DNA of 64,000 nucleotides from Shewanella sp. Choline-02u-19 (GTDB lineage: Bacteria > Pseudomonadota > Gammaproteobacteria > Enterobacterales > Shewanellaceae): contig NZ_PJBE01000013.1 in NCBI RefSeq assembly GCF_002836205.1, positions 744,001 to 808,000 on the forward strand, in the 5' to 3' direction. Positions 45,297-54,041 of the stretch are shown here, in pieces. Numbering within the stretch: the stretch's first letter is position 1; every line of letters begins with the position of its first letter. Made by a program: the position numbers and the translations under genes. Under the pieces are notes generated by a model. The model saw only the letters and a list, made by a program, of their open reading frames with translations, was not told the DNA's origin and searched no databases.

Positions 45297-45697
45297 ATAA
45301 ACCAACCCCAGTAAGAAACCATGATGTGATGTGCCAAGATTATGCGATGGTAGATGGGTTACAAACCGTTGCAGAGGCCATTGAGCAAGCCGTATCACAT
45401 AAGGTGAATGTGTTGTTCGTTAATAAGCGCTACGATGACGACGAATATGGCATGGTGTTGATGAGTGATATCGCCAAAAAGGTACTCGCGAAAGATAAGG
45501 CGCCTGAACGGGTTAATATCTACGAAATCATGGTAAAACCGGTACTGGCTGTTAACGGTAATATGGACGTTCGCTATTGCGCTCGCTTATTTGATCGCTT
45601 CGGTATTACTAAAGCACCAGTGGTAGAACAGGGTAAAATTGTCGGACTCGTGAGTTACCACGATATCGTGCTGAAAGGGATGATTAACAGAGGGTAA
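45293..45697 (+). CDS. CBS-domain protein
   Basis: 134 residues with two CBS motifs in tandem: VAEAIEQAVSHKVNVLFVNK...YGMVLMSDIAKKVL, and MDVRYCARLFDRFGITKAPVVEQGKIVGLVSYHDIVLKG. CBS pairs bind adenine nucleotides. With the P-II-like protein it would form the soluble regulatory half of the DUF1538 transporter, coupling it to energy state. Last gene of the four-gene operon, overlapping its neighbour by four bases. Confidence 0.9.
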   Translation: MNKPTPVRNHDVMCQDYAMVDGLQTVAEAIEQAVSHKVNVLFVNKRYDDDEYGMVLMSDIAKKVLAKDKAPERVNIYEIMVKPVLAVNGNMDVRYCARLFDRFGITKAPVVEQGKIVGLVSYHDIVLKGMINRG

Positions 45698-46227
45698 TTA
45701 CGGTTATGTTGCGGCTGAAACCGTCGAAAAAGGGACGTTTCGGTGAGTTTACAGCAAGCCTCAGGAGTATCTGCACATACGCTGATCACTGGTCATTGGA
45801 ACCACATAAGCCCAAAGGTCACTCACTTCTCTCTAAAACGCGCTGGCGCCGGCATGTTGTGCTATACAGTATTATTAGGTTTTTTCGAATATCGCATAAA
45901 ATTATGCGGGTTCAGTGCTCGAGTTGCTATTGAGTACAAATAAAAGCAGCGTAAATTCAAGTCACTAAAAGCGTGCATGCGCGCTTTGCAGCAGATACGA
46001 GGCAAGTTAATCCTCTATTCTCGTTTTACCAGAAACTGTATTTGGAATGAACGTTAAAAACAGTTATAAATTAGATGGTTATTGATACACGTTTTGACTG
46101 GCTGAACCTGATAAACGCGCAAGCGTTTATGCACATGTTATGTGCCACATCCTGAATTTATCCGCGCTTTTACGGGGATTTTAATTCAGTTTGTTAACAT
46201 TAAAAAACAACTAATATAGGTATTACA
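45698..46227. other. Intergenic region ending at the cassette array
   Basis: 530 bases without a supported gene. Two overlapping frames at 45706-45943 have no coding character. An inverted repeat AAACGCGCAAGCGTTT lies near 46113-46128. The sequence GTTATGT (46137-46143) resembles an integron core site and would mark the left end of the first cassette: it nearly complements CATTAC at the start of the attC site at 47269. Confidence 0.45.
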
Positions 46228-47241
46228 ATGAGAATTAAAAGTTGGATTTTTGGTACATTAGCTGCGGGTTTTTTTAGCTCAGTTACAAACGTGTGTGCAA
46301 GTGAAACTGTGACTGTCGATAATTTTGTCCGAGCTGAGACCGACATGACAATGAAGCGCTACGAAGCTGCTGGCGGATTCGGCAAAATGTTCCATATACG
46401 TCAGCCGACACCCTTAGATAAACAAGATGTTATTCGGATGAATCAAGATACCCTCTATTCTATTGGGATTTTTGATTTAACAACACCGGTCACGATCACT
46501 AAACCAAAAACTGACCGTTGGCAGTCATTGATGCTAGTTAACCAGGACCATTCTATCCCTGCTGCTATTTATAAAGCTGGTTCGTATACTTTTACACAAA
46601 AAGAAATTGGTACACGTTATCTAACGGTCGTATTTCGAACCCTTGTTAATGCCAATGATGAAAATGACATCAAACTGGCAAATGCGATTCAGGATCAGAT
46701 AACGGTTAAGCAGGAAAACGCTGGTTCACTTGATATTCCAGAATGGGATGAAGCGTCTCTGACTAAAGTTAGAGACGCTATTAATGTATTAGCCGCTACG
46801 TTAAGTGATACTTCAGGAATGCTGGGCGATAAATCAAAACTTAACCCAATTCACCATCTAATGGGAACGGCAATGGGGTGGGGGGGAAACCCTAAAAAAG
46901 ATGCCATTTATGTCAATGTGGTTCCTGAACAAAATGATGGTAAAACTAATTATGCTTTGACTATTAAAGATGTACCCGTTGACGGGTTTGCCTCCATCAC
47001 GGTTTACAATGCCAAGGGATTTATGGAAAAAAACGAGCTGGGCATCAACTCGCTTAACAACTTAACTGCAAAACCAAATAAAGATGGTGGAGCCACTGTT
47101 CACTTCGGCGGTTGTGAGGATGGTCGCATTAACTGTATTCCAGTGACTGATGGCTGGAACTACATCGTGCGTATGTATCAACCCAAAGAAGCTGTTATAG
47201 ATGGCAGCTGGAAATTCCCTGATCCGACACCAGTGAAATAG
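46228..47241 (+). CDS. DUF1254/DUF1214 family exported protein (cassette 1)
   Basis: 337 residues with a signal peptide ending near VCA-S (residue 24). The sequence RYEAAGGFGKMFHIRQPTPL, MNQDTLYSIGIFDL, and the C-terminal WNYIVRMYQPK...GSWKFPDP are typical for the DUF1254-DUF1214 superfamily, whose function is unknown but which often sits in outer-membrane or envelope settings. It is the only large gene in the first integron-type cassette, about 46138-47311. The attC site follows its stop after 27 bases. Confidence 0.82.
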   Translation: MRIKSWIFGTLAAGFFSSVTNVCASETVTVDNFVRAETDMTMKRYEAAGGFGKMFHIRQPTPLDKQDVIRMNQDTLYSIGIFDLTTPVTITKPKTDRWQSLMLVNQDHSIPAAIYKAGSYTFTQKEIGTRYLTVVFRTLVNANDENDIKLANAIQDQITVKQENAGSLDIPEWDEASLTKVRDAINVLAATLSDTSGMLGDKSKLNPIHHLMGTAMGWGGNPKKDAIYVNVVPEQNDGKTNYALTIKDVPVDGFASITVYNAKGFMEKNELGINSLNNLTAKPNKDGGATVHFGGCEDGRINCIPVTDGWNYIVRMYQPKEAVIDGSWKFPDPTPVK

Positions 47242-47268
47242 ACTTGAAATATAAGGCTGCCAAAGCAG

Positions 47269-47317
47269 CACATTACAAAGCGTTGCACCGGATTAGCCGG
47301 TGAACGCGGCGTTAGCA
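47269..47317 (+). other. attC-like recombination site 1
   Basis: Left arm CACATTACAAAGCGTTGCAC and right arm CCGGTGAACGCGGCGTTAGC (ending at the core GTTAGCA, 47311-47317) form a foldback with CACCGG-ATTAG-CCGGTG at the tip. GCGTTG pairs with AACGC leaving one unpaired G, the bulged base typical of integron attC sites. Length and layout match short attC sites. Confidence 0.8.
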
Positions 47318-47333
47318 CTATAAGGAATATCAG

Positions 47334-47846
47334 TTGAGTCTCGGCAATCAAATAACAGGTAAACTAAATAGCATAGAGAATTTCATTGAGAACTCTTCAA
47401 CCTTGTTATTTCCGGTTAAGGTATTAGGCTGGATAGTGCTTCTTTTAGCCTTGATTATTACTAATTTTATAGCAATAGGTAAATGGCCAATTTCTGCTAT
47501 ATCCAAAAAGCTCAATAAAAAAGAATTAGCTTTAGGAGATCCAATTAATATAACTTCTGACGATGAGCTTCAAAAAATAGTCTCTCAACAAGGTACGGTG
47601 TTAGTAGATTTTTGGGCTGAGTGGTGCGGACCTTGCCTACTAATGGATAATACTATTAGTAAGTTAGCACAAGAATATGCAGGGAAAGTGTGCGTTGTTA
47701 AAGTCGATGTGTCATTAAACTCAACCCTAAGCAAGTTATACGCAGTAAGAGGCTTACCAACAGTCATAGTATTTAGAAATGGCGATGAGACAATTAGAAA
47801 AAGTGGTTCATTAACAAAGAGTCAGCTAGTAGGGTTGATTAAATAA
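47334..47846 (+). CDS. Membrane-anchored thioredoxin-like protein (cassette 2)
   Basis: 170 residues from TTG 47334, which has AAGGA seven bases upstream. Residues about 24-48 form one membrane helix (FPVKVLGWIVLLLALIITNF). Then follows a complete thioredoxin domain with the active site WAEWCGPC and the cis-proline region RGLPTVIVF. The domain follows the helix after a charged linker. The orientation across the membrane is not certain: a positive stretch after the helix (KKLNKKE) suggests the domain is cytoplasmic. It is the sole gene of the second cassette, 47312-47939. Confidence 0.85.
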   Translation: MSLGNQITGKLNSIENFIENSSTLLFPVKVLGWIVLLLALIITNFIAIGKWPISAISKKLNKKELALGDPINITSDDELQKIVSQQGTVLVDFWAEWCGPCLLMDNTISKLAQEYAGKVCVVKVDVSLNSTLSKLYAVRGLPTVIVFRNGDETIRKSGSLTKSQLVGLIK

Positions 47847-47859
47847 AATAACTAGCAAG

Positions 47860-47945
47860 CTGCTAATTAGGACAAAATACAGTTGGGTTTTGCTCCTTTG
47901 TCGCTATTTTGCCCGCTAAATTCTGCCTGTTAACAGCCGTTATAC
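47860..47945 (+). other. attC-like recombination site 2
   Basis: Left core CTGCTAAT (47860-47867) is nearly complementary to the start of its own cassette (TTAGCA, 47312-47317). The inner arms GGACAAAATA and TATTTTGCCC pair, and the right core GTTATAC is at 47939-47945. The sequence resembles attC sites of marine integrons (GGACAAAATACAG, TTTTGCTCCTTTGTCGC), although the foldback is imperfect. Confidence 0.7.
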
Positions 47946-47962
47946 ACTTAGAGGGACTATTC

Positions 47963-48349
47963 GTGTTTTGGATTAAACGTCATTTGTATTATCAAGTCAA
48001 AAAAGGCGAAGTTACTGTCACTTCGCTTGAAGATGGTAAATCCATAACGAGGGCTTGTAGTGCCCTTAATCATCCTCGGACCCTTATGGGTAACTTCATG
48101 GAAATTGAAGATTGCTTTAAAAGTATTGCTAAAGAACTAGCTCCGCGACGCTTTTTGCTTCAAGCCCCTATTGCTGTTGTGCATCTCCTAGAGTCTGTAG
48201 AGGGTGGCTATACAAATGTAGAAATTCGAGCATTTCGTGAGGCTGCTTTAGGTGCAGGGGCTAGAGACACCTTTATGCCTAGTAATAAGTCGAAGCTATC
48301 GGAGACACAAATATTAAGTCGAGACTTTGCGGAGTGGGACTGTGTATAA
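47963..48349 (+). CDS. Short MreB-like protein (cassette 3)
   Basis: 128 residues from GTG 47963, with GAGGGA six bases upstream. The longer frame starts at TTG 47909 inside the attC and is not used. The segment SALNHPRTLMGNFMEIEDCF followed by GYTNVEIRAFREAALGAGAR resembles part of the actin-like ATPase domain of MreB (HPRTLIGDF and VEKRAVREAALEAGAR), but the nucleotide-binding loops are missing, so it cannot be a full ATPase. It is the sole gene of the third cassette. Its stop TAA lies inside the left core of the following site. Confidence 0.6.
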   Translation: MFWIKRHLYYQVKKGEVTVTSLEDGKSITRACSALNHPRTLMGNFMEIEDCFKSIAKELAPRRFLLQAPIAVVHLLESVEGGYTNVEIRAFREAALGAGARDTFMPSNKSKLSETQILSRDFAEWDCV

Positions 48350-48375
48350 CAAGTTGCACAAGTTCGGATTATTGA
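48342..48375 (+). other. Truncated attC site 3 (left arm)
   Basis: GTGTATAAC (48342-48350) is the exact complement of the cassette start GTTATACAC (47939-47947), as expected for the left core of the same attC site. It continues AAGTTGCACAAG. I see no matching right arm further on, so the site appears cut or decayed. Confidence 0.6.
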
Positions 48376-48740
48376 ATTTAATCAAGCTATGCTTGGCCAA
48401 CATCGTGGCACCTCGGCCATTTTCTAATAAAAAGAGTCGAGCAAAAAAGCTGTGCGTCTCATGTGAATGGGTTCAGGAATGCCGTGGTCAATGAGGCTCC
48501 CAGCATCATAATGACCCACTTGCCACTTTCCTATGGGACTAATGAGCAGAGCCGCCCAATCTCCACGCTTAACTTCAATAGATCACCCATAGTATTAGTG
48601 GGTGCCTCTGCTCCTATTAACGACAACGTATTCGATTACTCTATAGATTCTAACTCATGATATTTTCTAAACGATGAGATTATTACCTCAACCAAGGAGA
48701 ACCTTGGATTGAAAATAACTTTACTAATTAGGAAATGACG
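48350..48740. other. Intergenic region, 391 bases
   Basis: Starts with the truncated attC arm. A plus-strand frame at 48463-48660 has no ribosome-binding site and no recognisable content. AGGA (48730-48733) marks the start of the next gene. Confidence 0.4.
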
Positions 48741-49256
48741 ATGAAAAACATGAAACTTATCGCTTTAGCAACGACTTTAGCAGTATCACTTGTAGCGCCA
48801 ATGGCAGCGAATGCAACAGGCTTTTATTTAGGGGCGAATGCAGGTTCTGGTCAACAGAGTAACCAGCTCATGGATAAAGCAACAACTACAAACGTAGGTT
48901 CTATCAAGGCTGGTTATGATTTTAATGATTATTTCGGTGCTGAAGTCCGTTACGGTGGTGTCAATTCAAGTTCTTCTGATATCGAACTGAATAGCTTTAC
49001 GTCTGTTTATGCCAAAGCACAACTTCCTGTAAGTGAGTCATTCACAGTATATGGTTTAGCAGGTGCGACTTCTGCAAATTTACCAGGAATGATATTGGAT
49101 GATAAAAATAGTTCTGAGAGTAGCGCTAGTTTTGGTGCCGGTGTTAGATATTCTATTACCGATAGCCTTGGTGTGAGCCTTGAAGCTACACGCATTTCAT
49201 CACATGACGCCTATAAGCTTGATGCCGTTATGCTGGGTGTTGATTATAAATTTTAA
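48741..49256 (+). CDS. Small outer-membrane beta-barrel protein
   Basis: 171 residues from ATG 48741, chosen over ATG 48735 because AGGA lies seven bases before it. A signal peptide ends at NA^TG (residue 23, LVAPMAANA). The mature part has eight amphipathic strands (for example GFYLGANAGSG, VGSIKAGYDFNDYFGAEVRY, FTVYGLAGATS), and the last residue is Phe (VMLGVDYKF), the signature needed for insertion by the BAM complex. It resembles the OmpA/OmpW-like eight-stranded barrels. No terminator is tight behind it, but one follows at 49392. Confidence 0.85.
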   Translation: MKNMKLIALATTLAVSLVAPMAANATGFYLGANAGSGQQSNQLMDKATTTNVGSIKAGYDFNDYFGAEVRYGGVNSSSSDIELNSFTSVYAKAQLPVSESFTVYGLAGATSANLPGMILDDKNSSESSASFGAGVRYSITDSLGVSLEATRISSHDAYKLDAVMLGVDYKF

Positions 49257-49391
49257 TCACTAATTTAGGGTAGCCATGCCTACTACTCCCACCGGGTGTG
49301 GTTATCCGCCCTATTTCATAAGCGAAAATGAGAAAGACAGTTTGAAGTAAAGATGAGCAGCTATAGCTAAAAAGTCATATTACTTAGACAA

Positions 49392-49419
49392 AAAAGGCAG
49401 CATATTAATGCTGCCTTTT
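49392..49419. terminator. Bidirectional terminator
   Basis: Perfect 12-bp stem AAAAGGCAGCAT/ATGCTGCCTTTT with loop ATTA. Confidence 0.92.
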
Positions 49420-49441
49420 GCTGTGTTCAATAATTTGCTGC

Positions 49442-49798
49442 TTAAGCAAATTTCTTATCTAAGAAGCCGATGATCTCTGATGACTCATACATCCAAGTGG
49501 CTTGGCCAGCTTCTTCAACTTTCATGCAAGGTACCTGCAACTTACCGCCTTCGGTAAGCAAAGTGCTTTTATGTGGTTCTTGCTTCGCATCAAGGGTCAC
49601 AATGTTAAGACCTTGACGGCGCAATGAGCGACGCACTTTCACACAGAAAGGACAAGCTTTGTACTCGTAGATGGTCATGCTTTTAGTGGCATCATCCACT
49701 TTTTGCTGTTCAGCGATAGGACGCTTGAGCTTTTTTGGAGTAAAAATAAAGTTAAAAAACAAAATGATCCGGCCTAGCACCCAACGAATAACAAACAT
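49442..49798 (-). CDS. Membrane-anchored glutaredoxin
   Basis: 118 residues. A hydrophobic N-terminal helix (VIRWVLGRIILFFNFIF) is followed by a glutaredoxin domain with the active site YKACPFCVKVRR, the cis-proline region VPCMKVE and the C-terminal ESSEIIGFLDKKF. It reduces mixed disulfides with glutathione. A fused N-terminal helix is seen in many gammaproteobacterial homologues. It stands alone, convergent with the barrel gene. Confidence 0.92.
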   Translation of the reverse strand: MFVIRWVLGRIILFFNFIFTPKKLKRPIAEQQKVDDATKSMTIYEYKACPFCVKVRRSLRRQGLNIVTLDAKQEPHKSTLLTEGGKLQVPCMKVEEAGQATWMYESSEIIGFLDKKFA

Positions 49799-49887
49799 TT
49801 ACTGCCCTTAATGTGTTTTGATTCGCGGGGATTTTACCCCATGCGATACAGGGATAACAGCCTTGATTAGAAATCGTTGGTATAACA

Positions 49888-50583
49888 TTATTTTTTAACC
49901 AGCTGAGGTGAGCCATAGAGTGTTAATTTATTGCCAGTCAGTAATAGTGCGTCATTGTCACCACACAAGTAAACTGATTGGTTGAGTGAGTTAAGCTGTT
50001 GGTTAAATGAGTCATCACTCAATTGAGTGGTTTCAAAATGCGGCACGAATTGGAAAGGAACGAGGTTTAATGCACTCAGTGCTTCTGGTGACGCTGTAAT
50101 GTGATCACCACAAAGTACTGCGCTGTCGATTGAGGGCGTTAACAACATAGCGCCTGCGCTTACCCCCACTATTGCGCCGCCATTCATTGCAAATTTTGTG
50201 AGAGGTGCAATGAGCTGCCGCTGTTTTATCGCCAGTAAAAATCGCAGGGTATCGCCGCCTGAAAGATGGATCAGGTCACAAGTTAATAGCGCATCAAGTG
50301 CTTGCTGGGAAAACTCGGATTCAAGTTCCAAATAAACATCCATCTCAGCGTTAAGGGCTGAGTAGATTTGTTGGGTTTGTCTGAAATATTCCCGTTGTGG
50401 ATCCGGCGCTGAAGCGATATAACCAATTTTCGGCGTAGTAGTCTTTAGTATCGAGAGGAGCTTACTGATGGCTAATTGTGCATTGGCCGCTGTGGGCTGG
50501 CTGATAAGGGCGAGATTGATGATAACGATTCCATTAAAGCGACATTCAAATAAAGTGCTATTAAAAATCACTGCATTAAACAC
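49888..50583 (-). CDS. Peptidase S51 family protein (peptidase E-like)
   Basis: 231 residues. The catalytic serine is in VGVSAGAMLL, and the SGGDTLRFL motif (Gly-Gly-Asp) precedes it by about 35 residues, both typical of S51 dipeptidases (Asp-specific PepE or cyanophycinase-like). The usable start is unclear: GTG 50583 is the only plausible initiator visible, there is no ATG in frame before residue 89, and no clear ribosome-binding site is found. The first 20 residues look unlike the family, so true initiation may be slightly downstream from a non-ATG codon. Confidence 0.75.
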   Translation of the reverse strand: MFNAVIFNSTLFECRFNGIVIINLALISQPTAANAQLAISKLLSILKTTTPKIGYIASAPDPQREYFRQTQQIYSALNAEMDVYLELESEFSQQALDALLTCDLIHLSGGDTLRFLLAIKQRQLIAPLTKFAMNGGAIVGVSAGAMLLTPSIDSAVLCGDHITASPEALSALNLVPFQFVPHFETTQLSDDSFNQQLNSLNQSVYLCGDNDALLLTGNKLTLYGSPQLVKK

Positions 50584-50689
50584 ATCTTAAAACATTACCT
50601 TAGCGAAATAAATTAAGAAAGGGTTATCTATGGGAGTGAGTCGATTAAGCCGAGGTTTAGCGGTGTGTTAACTAAATAAACGTAATAAA

Positions 50690-50713
50690 AAGGCACCTAA
50701 GTTAAGGTGCCTT
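50690..50713 (-). terminator. Terminator for the DUF748 gene
   Basis: Read on the minus strand, AAGGCACCT and AGGTGCCTT pair, followed by TTTTTATTAC, 36 bases past the gene stop. Confidence 0.85.
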
Positions 50714-50748
50714 ATATCGTGTGGGATGTGCTTAAATCTACAGCCGTT

Positions 50749-53700
50749 TTAGTTCGCCGTTAATGTCAGTAACGCTTGGCTGGCGCCCGTATTTAAATTG
50801 ACTTTGCTATCGAGCAAAAAGACTCTTTCTGGTGCCACGGTTTTATTGTCTGCTAAGAAGTTCTTCACTGCGCTGGCTCGTTGCTGTGCCAAGTCACCTA
50901 ATGCATCATTGGAGATCCGCTGGTCACCGAGGCTGAAATTGTATAACGCAATATGCCAACGGATAGCCAAGTCTTCAGCCGTAAGTGCATTATCGCCTTG
51001 ATGATCGGCTTCTATAGCTTTTTTTACATCAATGGCTGGACTGGCAATTTCAGTCTCATAAAGTAGTTTAAGTGCATCAGATAAAGCGCCTGATGTTGGG
51101 TAGGTACTGGCGGTTAAATCCGCTGGCATCTGTTCGATTTCTAATTGAGCTAGCTGGGCTAGTTTTTGTCGCAATTGTGCTTCGGCCAATGCACGGTTGT
51201 CTTCAGCAACATTAACGGCGCCTTCAACATTCAGTTTTAGCATGGGTCTATCGGCTAAGCCTTTGGCGAGCATGGCTAAGGTCTTTTTGGCCTGTTCGTC
51301 GAGATCAGCGGTACCAGCAGCGAAGTTCACTTTATCGAGTTCATCGTCCTCGCCACCTAATAAGCCAGCTAGAAGCGAAAAGGGCGCGGTAACGGCTTTA
51401 GTGATGATGTTAGTAAATGCGGTCATCACAATACTGCCGATACTGAAACTTGGCTCGTCTAAATCACCGGATACTTGCAAGCCTAAATCAATAACGCCAT
51501 GCCTATCTTGCAATAGGGCAATTGCCAGTGTGACAGGCAGCGTTGTCGCGAGACTACTGTCACTTGGTTTACCCAGTTGAAGTTGATCGACCACTAAGTG
51601 GTTGTCACCTACTAATTGATTGTTCTCGAGGCGGTAATTAAGATCTAACGATAATTGGCCTTTATCAATATAGTAACCTGCGTAAGTGCCCGAATATGGG
51701 TTTACGGAGGTGAGCTCTACATGTTTGAAACCGAGTGCTAAATCTAAAAAAGGTTGTTCAAGTAATGGGTTGATATCGCCTTTTAAGGTGACGGGGGCAT
51801 AGCGATCAATTTTACCCTTTATGTCAACTGATGCAGCCTGTTCACTCGATGATGATAACTTAGTGATCTCCCCATTAAGTTGTTCGATGCTGGCGGCAAA
51901 ATTAGGCGTTAGTGAGCTATCAGCGAAGAAAGTAGAGCCGTCTTCAATACTAATTTTGTTAATGCTAATCGCCATAGCAGTGGGCGTTTCATCGCTATTT
52001 GTGCTCGTTATCGGTGCTGATGTTTTTTGTTCTGCTTGCGCCTCTTTTGACTCATCACTCGCAGCCACTTGGTTATTGTTGCTCACCATTAATTCGCCAA
52101 AGTTGGTGCTTTTATCTTCAGCGATAATGATACGGCCATAGGGCTGCTTTAGTGCTATATGATCAATTTCAATGCTATTGGCGGCTTTATCGAAGCCAAA
52201 TTGATTTATATCGACACTTTTCCATTTTAGCAGTGTCTTTTTTTGCACGGTATCTTTAACGAGCAGATCGTTAATGTTGATCGCACCATTATAACTAAGT
52301 TGCTCTGCTTCATTGTTTAACGCTAGCGTCCCTTGGGTAGAGAGTTTGCCCTGTTTTAAATCAATATTGAGGTAAGGGCTAAGATAGTTCTGGAACTGAT
52401 TTAAGCTTAGCTTTGACAGTGTTAATTGATTAATCGATTTTTGCTGTCGAATATCAATACTACCCGTTGATGAAAGTGAACCTTGTTGATTAATATTAAG
52501 CGAGAGTTGGTAGTCGATAGGCGTTGATAGATCGGCATTAATTTTTTCGGTGAGTAACTTGATGTCAGTGATCTGCCAAAGCGTTCCTTGGGTGACTATT
52601 TTCTCGGTAAGATTAACCTGGTAATTCTTTAGCTCAACGCCATTTAAAACAGCTTTCCAAGGCAAGCTCTCTGTGGTGTTATCGATATTAGTTGGTGTTG
52701 TTTGCTGCTTCGTCGCCGTTGATATTTCTGCGAGTTTTGGCTGTAATAGTCTTTGTAGGTTGCTGCCTTTTTTGTCGAGCGTGGTGTTAACAAGCAAGCC
52801 TTGAGAGCGTATCTTATCGACGGTTACTTTTTGCTCATGTAAATCAAAGTTAATACCTTCAACTGCAAAAATGGGCAAGCTTGCAACGATGTCATTGCTA
52901 TTTTTGAGGGTAATATCTTCGAGCTTCACCACGCCATTGTTAGCCGTAACTTGAAAGTAGTCACTCTTTTCCTCAAGGCGATATTGGCTATCGACACTGA
53001 GTTTACCGGTGGCTAGGTTGGCTATAAATAGTTTATCAACAAATGACCAAAACTGCGGCAGTTGGATATTCGTTAATTGAATATCACCGACAATGGATAG
53101 CGGTTCTAATTGAACAATACCCTGCGTCGCAATTTCTCCGCCGTTATTGCCTACAAGATGGATTGCATAGTGATTGCTCTTCTCACCCTCTTTATTTTGC
53201 ATTGAAGCTGAAAGGGCATTTTGAGAATCAAAGGACTTAATATTTAGATTTACTTGCGGGTAGAGTAGCTGCCCTTGTGTGATGTTGTCGATAAAGCGCA
53301 AGTTAGCATTAACGATAGCCAAGTTCTTGACCATAAAGTGTGGCAGGCCGGTCGATGGTGCTGACGTCGGCTCTGGGGTTGATGCGCTATTTTGTGCCAG
53401 AGTATCGATAATATCACTGAAGTTGAATGTTAGATCGTTATCAGCTTTGAGTCGTTCAACACGAATAGAAGGTTTTAATAGTGTGACATCGGCAATGCTA
53501 AAAGCGGCATTGAAAATAGAATGCCAAAAACGAAATTCAAAAGTAAGCTGTTCAAATCCAACAAATTCATTGCTGTTTAGGTTAGTCTTAGCCTCTTGTA
53601 TTTGAAATTGATCGATAGCCACTTTCAAAGTGAAAGGGTTTATGCTGACATCGCTTAATGTAACGGTGCGCTGTAGCATATTTGATAATTGCTTCGGCAC

Positions 53701-53850
53701 TTGTTTAACGGCAATATAGGGTATTAATAACCCTAAAATAGCGGTAAAAAGAAGATAAAGGGTAACCGCGATCGCGAGCAGGCGCTGGTAGCGTGGTCGT
53801 TGGCGGTATTTATCTCTAAATCCAATGAGTGTTTTTGAGGCAATAGACAT
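50749..53850 (-). CDS. DUF748 (AsmA-like) envelope protein
   Basis: 1033 residues from ATG 53850, preceded by AAGG at good spacing; a longer frame opens at 53949. An N-terminal anchor helix (LAIAVTLYLLFTAILGLLIPY) is followed by a long periplasmic part made almost entirely of beta-strands, the DUF748 pattern related to AsmA/TamB-type proteins that bridge the envelope. The C-terminal region (KVNFAAGTADLDEQAKKTL) resembles the motif of OmpA-C-like peptidoglycan-binding regions. Function is unproven. Lipid transport to the outer membrane is one proposal for related proteins. Monocistronic. Confidence 0.86.
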   Translation of the reverse strand: MSIASKTLIGFRDKYRQRPRYQRLLAIAVTLYLLFTAILGLLIPYIAVKQVPKQLSNMLQRTVTLSDVSINPFTLKVAIDQFQIQEAKTNLNSNEFVGFEQLTFEFRFWHSIFNAAFSIADVTLLKPSIRVERLKADNDLTFNFSDIIDTLAQNSASTPEPTSAPSTGLPHFMVKNLAIVNANLRFIDNITQGQLLYPQVNLNIKSFDSQNALSASMQNKEGEKSNHYAIHLVGNNGGEIATQGIVQLEPLSIVGDIQLTNIQLPQFWSFVDKLFIANLATGKLSVDSQYRLEEKSDYFQVTANNGVVKLEDITLKNSNDIVASLPIFAVEGINFDLHEQKVTVDKIRSQGLLVNTTLDKKGSNLQRLLQPKLAEISTATKQQTTPTNIDNTTESLPWKAVLNGVELKNYQVNLTEKIVTQGTLWQITDIKLLTEKINADLSTPIDYQLSLNINQQGSLSSTGSIDIRQQKSINQLTLSKLSLNQFQNYLSPYLNIDLKQGKLSTQGTLALNNEAEQLSYNGAININDLLVKDTVQKKTLLKWKSVDINQFGFDKAANSIEIDHIALKQPYGRIIIAEDKSTNFGELMVSNNNQVAASDESKEAQAEQKTSAPITSTNSDETPTAMAISINKISIEDGSTFFADSSLTPNFAASIEQLNGEITKLSSSSEQAASVDIKGKIDRYAPVTLKGDINPLLEQPFLDLALGFKHVELTSVNPYSGTYAGYYIDKGQLSLDLNYRLENNQLVGDNHLVVDQLQLGKPSDSSLATTLPVTLAIALLQDRHGVIDLGLQVSGDLDEPSFSIGSIVMTAFTNIITKAVTAPFSLLAGLLGGEDDELDKVNFAAGTADLDEQAKKTLAMLAKGLADRPMLKLNVEGAVNVAEDNRALAEAQLRQKLAQLAQLEIEQMPADLTASTYPTSGALSDALKLLYETEIASPAIDVKKAIEADHQGDNALTAEDLAIRWHIALYNFSLGDQRISNDALGDLAQQRASAVKNFLADNKTVAPERVFLLDSKVNLNTGASQALLTLTAN

Positions 53851-54041
53851 ACTGACCTTAACTTCGTTTAGATGAATGAGCACTGGTTTCTGCTGCTGAT
53901 GGTTGGTACTCGGTTTATGCTGATTAGCCACAAGACCGTTACAAAGCAAAAGTGGGCTTCCATAATTTTAGCTACATTATTAAGGAAGTGCGCCAGAGAT
54001 CATAATATTTTTCATTATTAATTGAGAATAAACGTTCGCCA

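Noticed and set aside
45706..45943. Two overlapping plus-strand frames after the CBS gene
   Set aside because: They are overlapping, without ribosome-binding sites, and give unlike-protein composition.
48463..48660. Plus-strand frame after the third cassette
   Set aside because: No ribosome-binding site and nothing recognisable; probably chance.
49888..50583. ATG start for the S51 peptidase gene
   Set aside because: No ATG occurs in frame before residue 89; the ATG triplets near 50534 and 50546 are in other frames.
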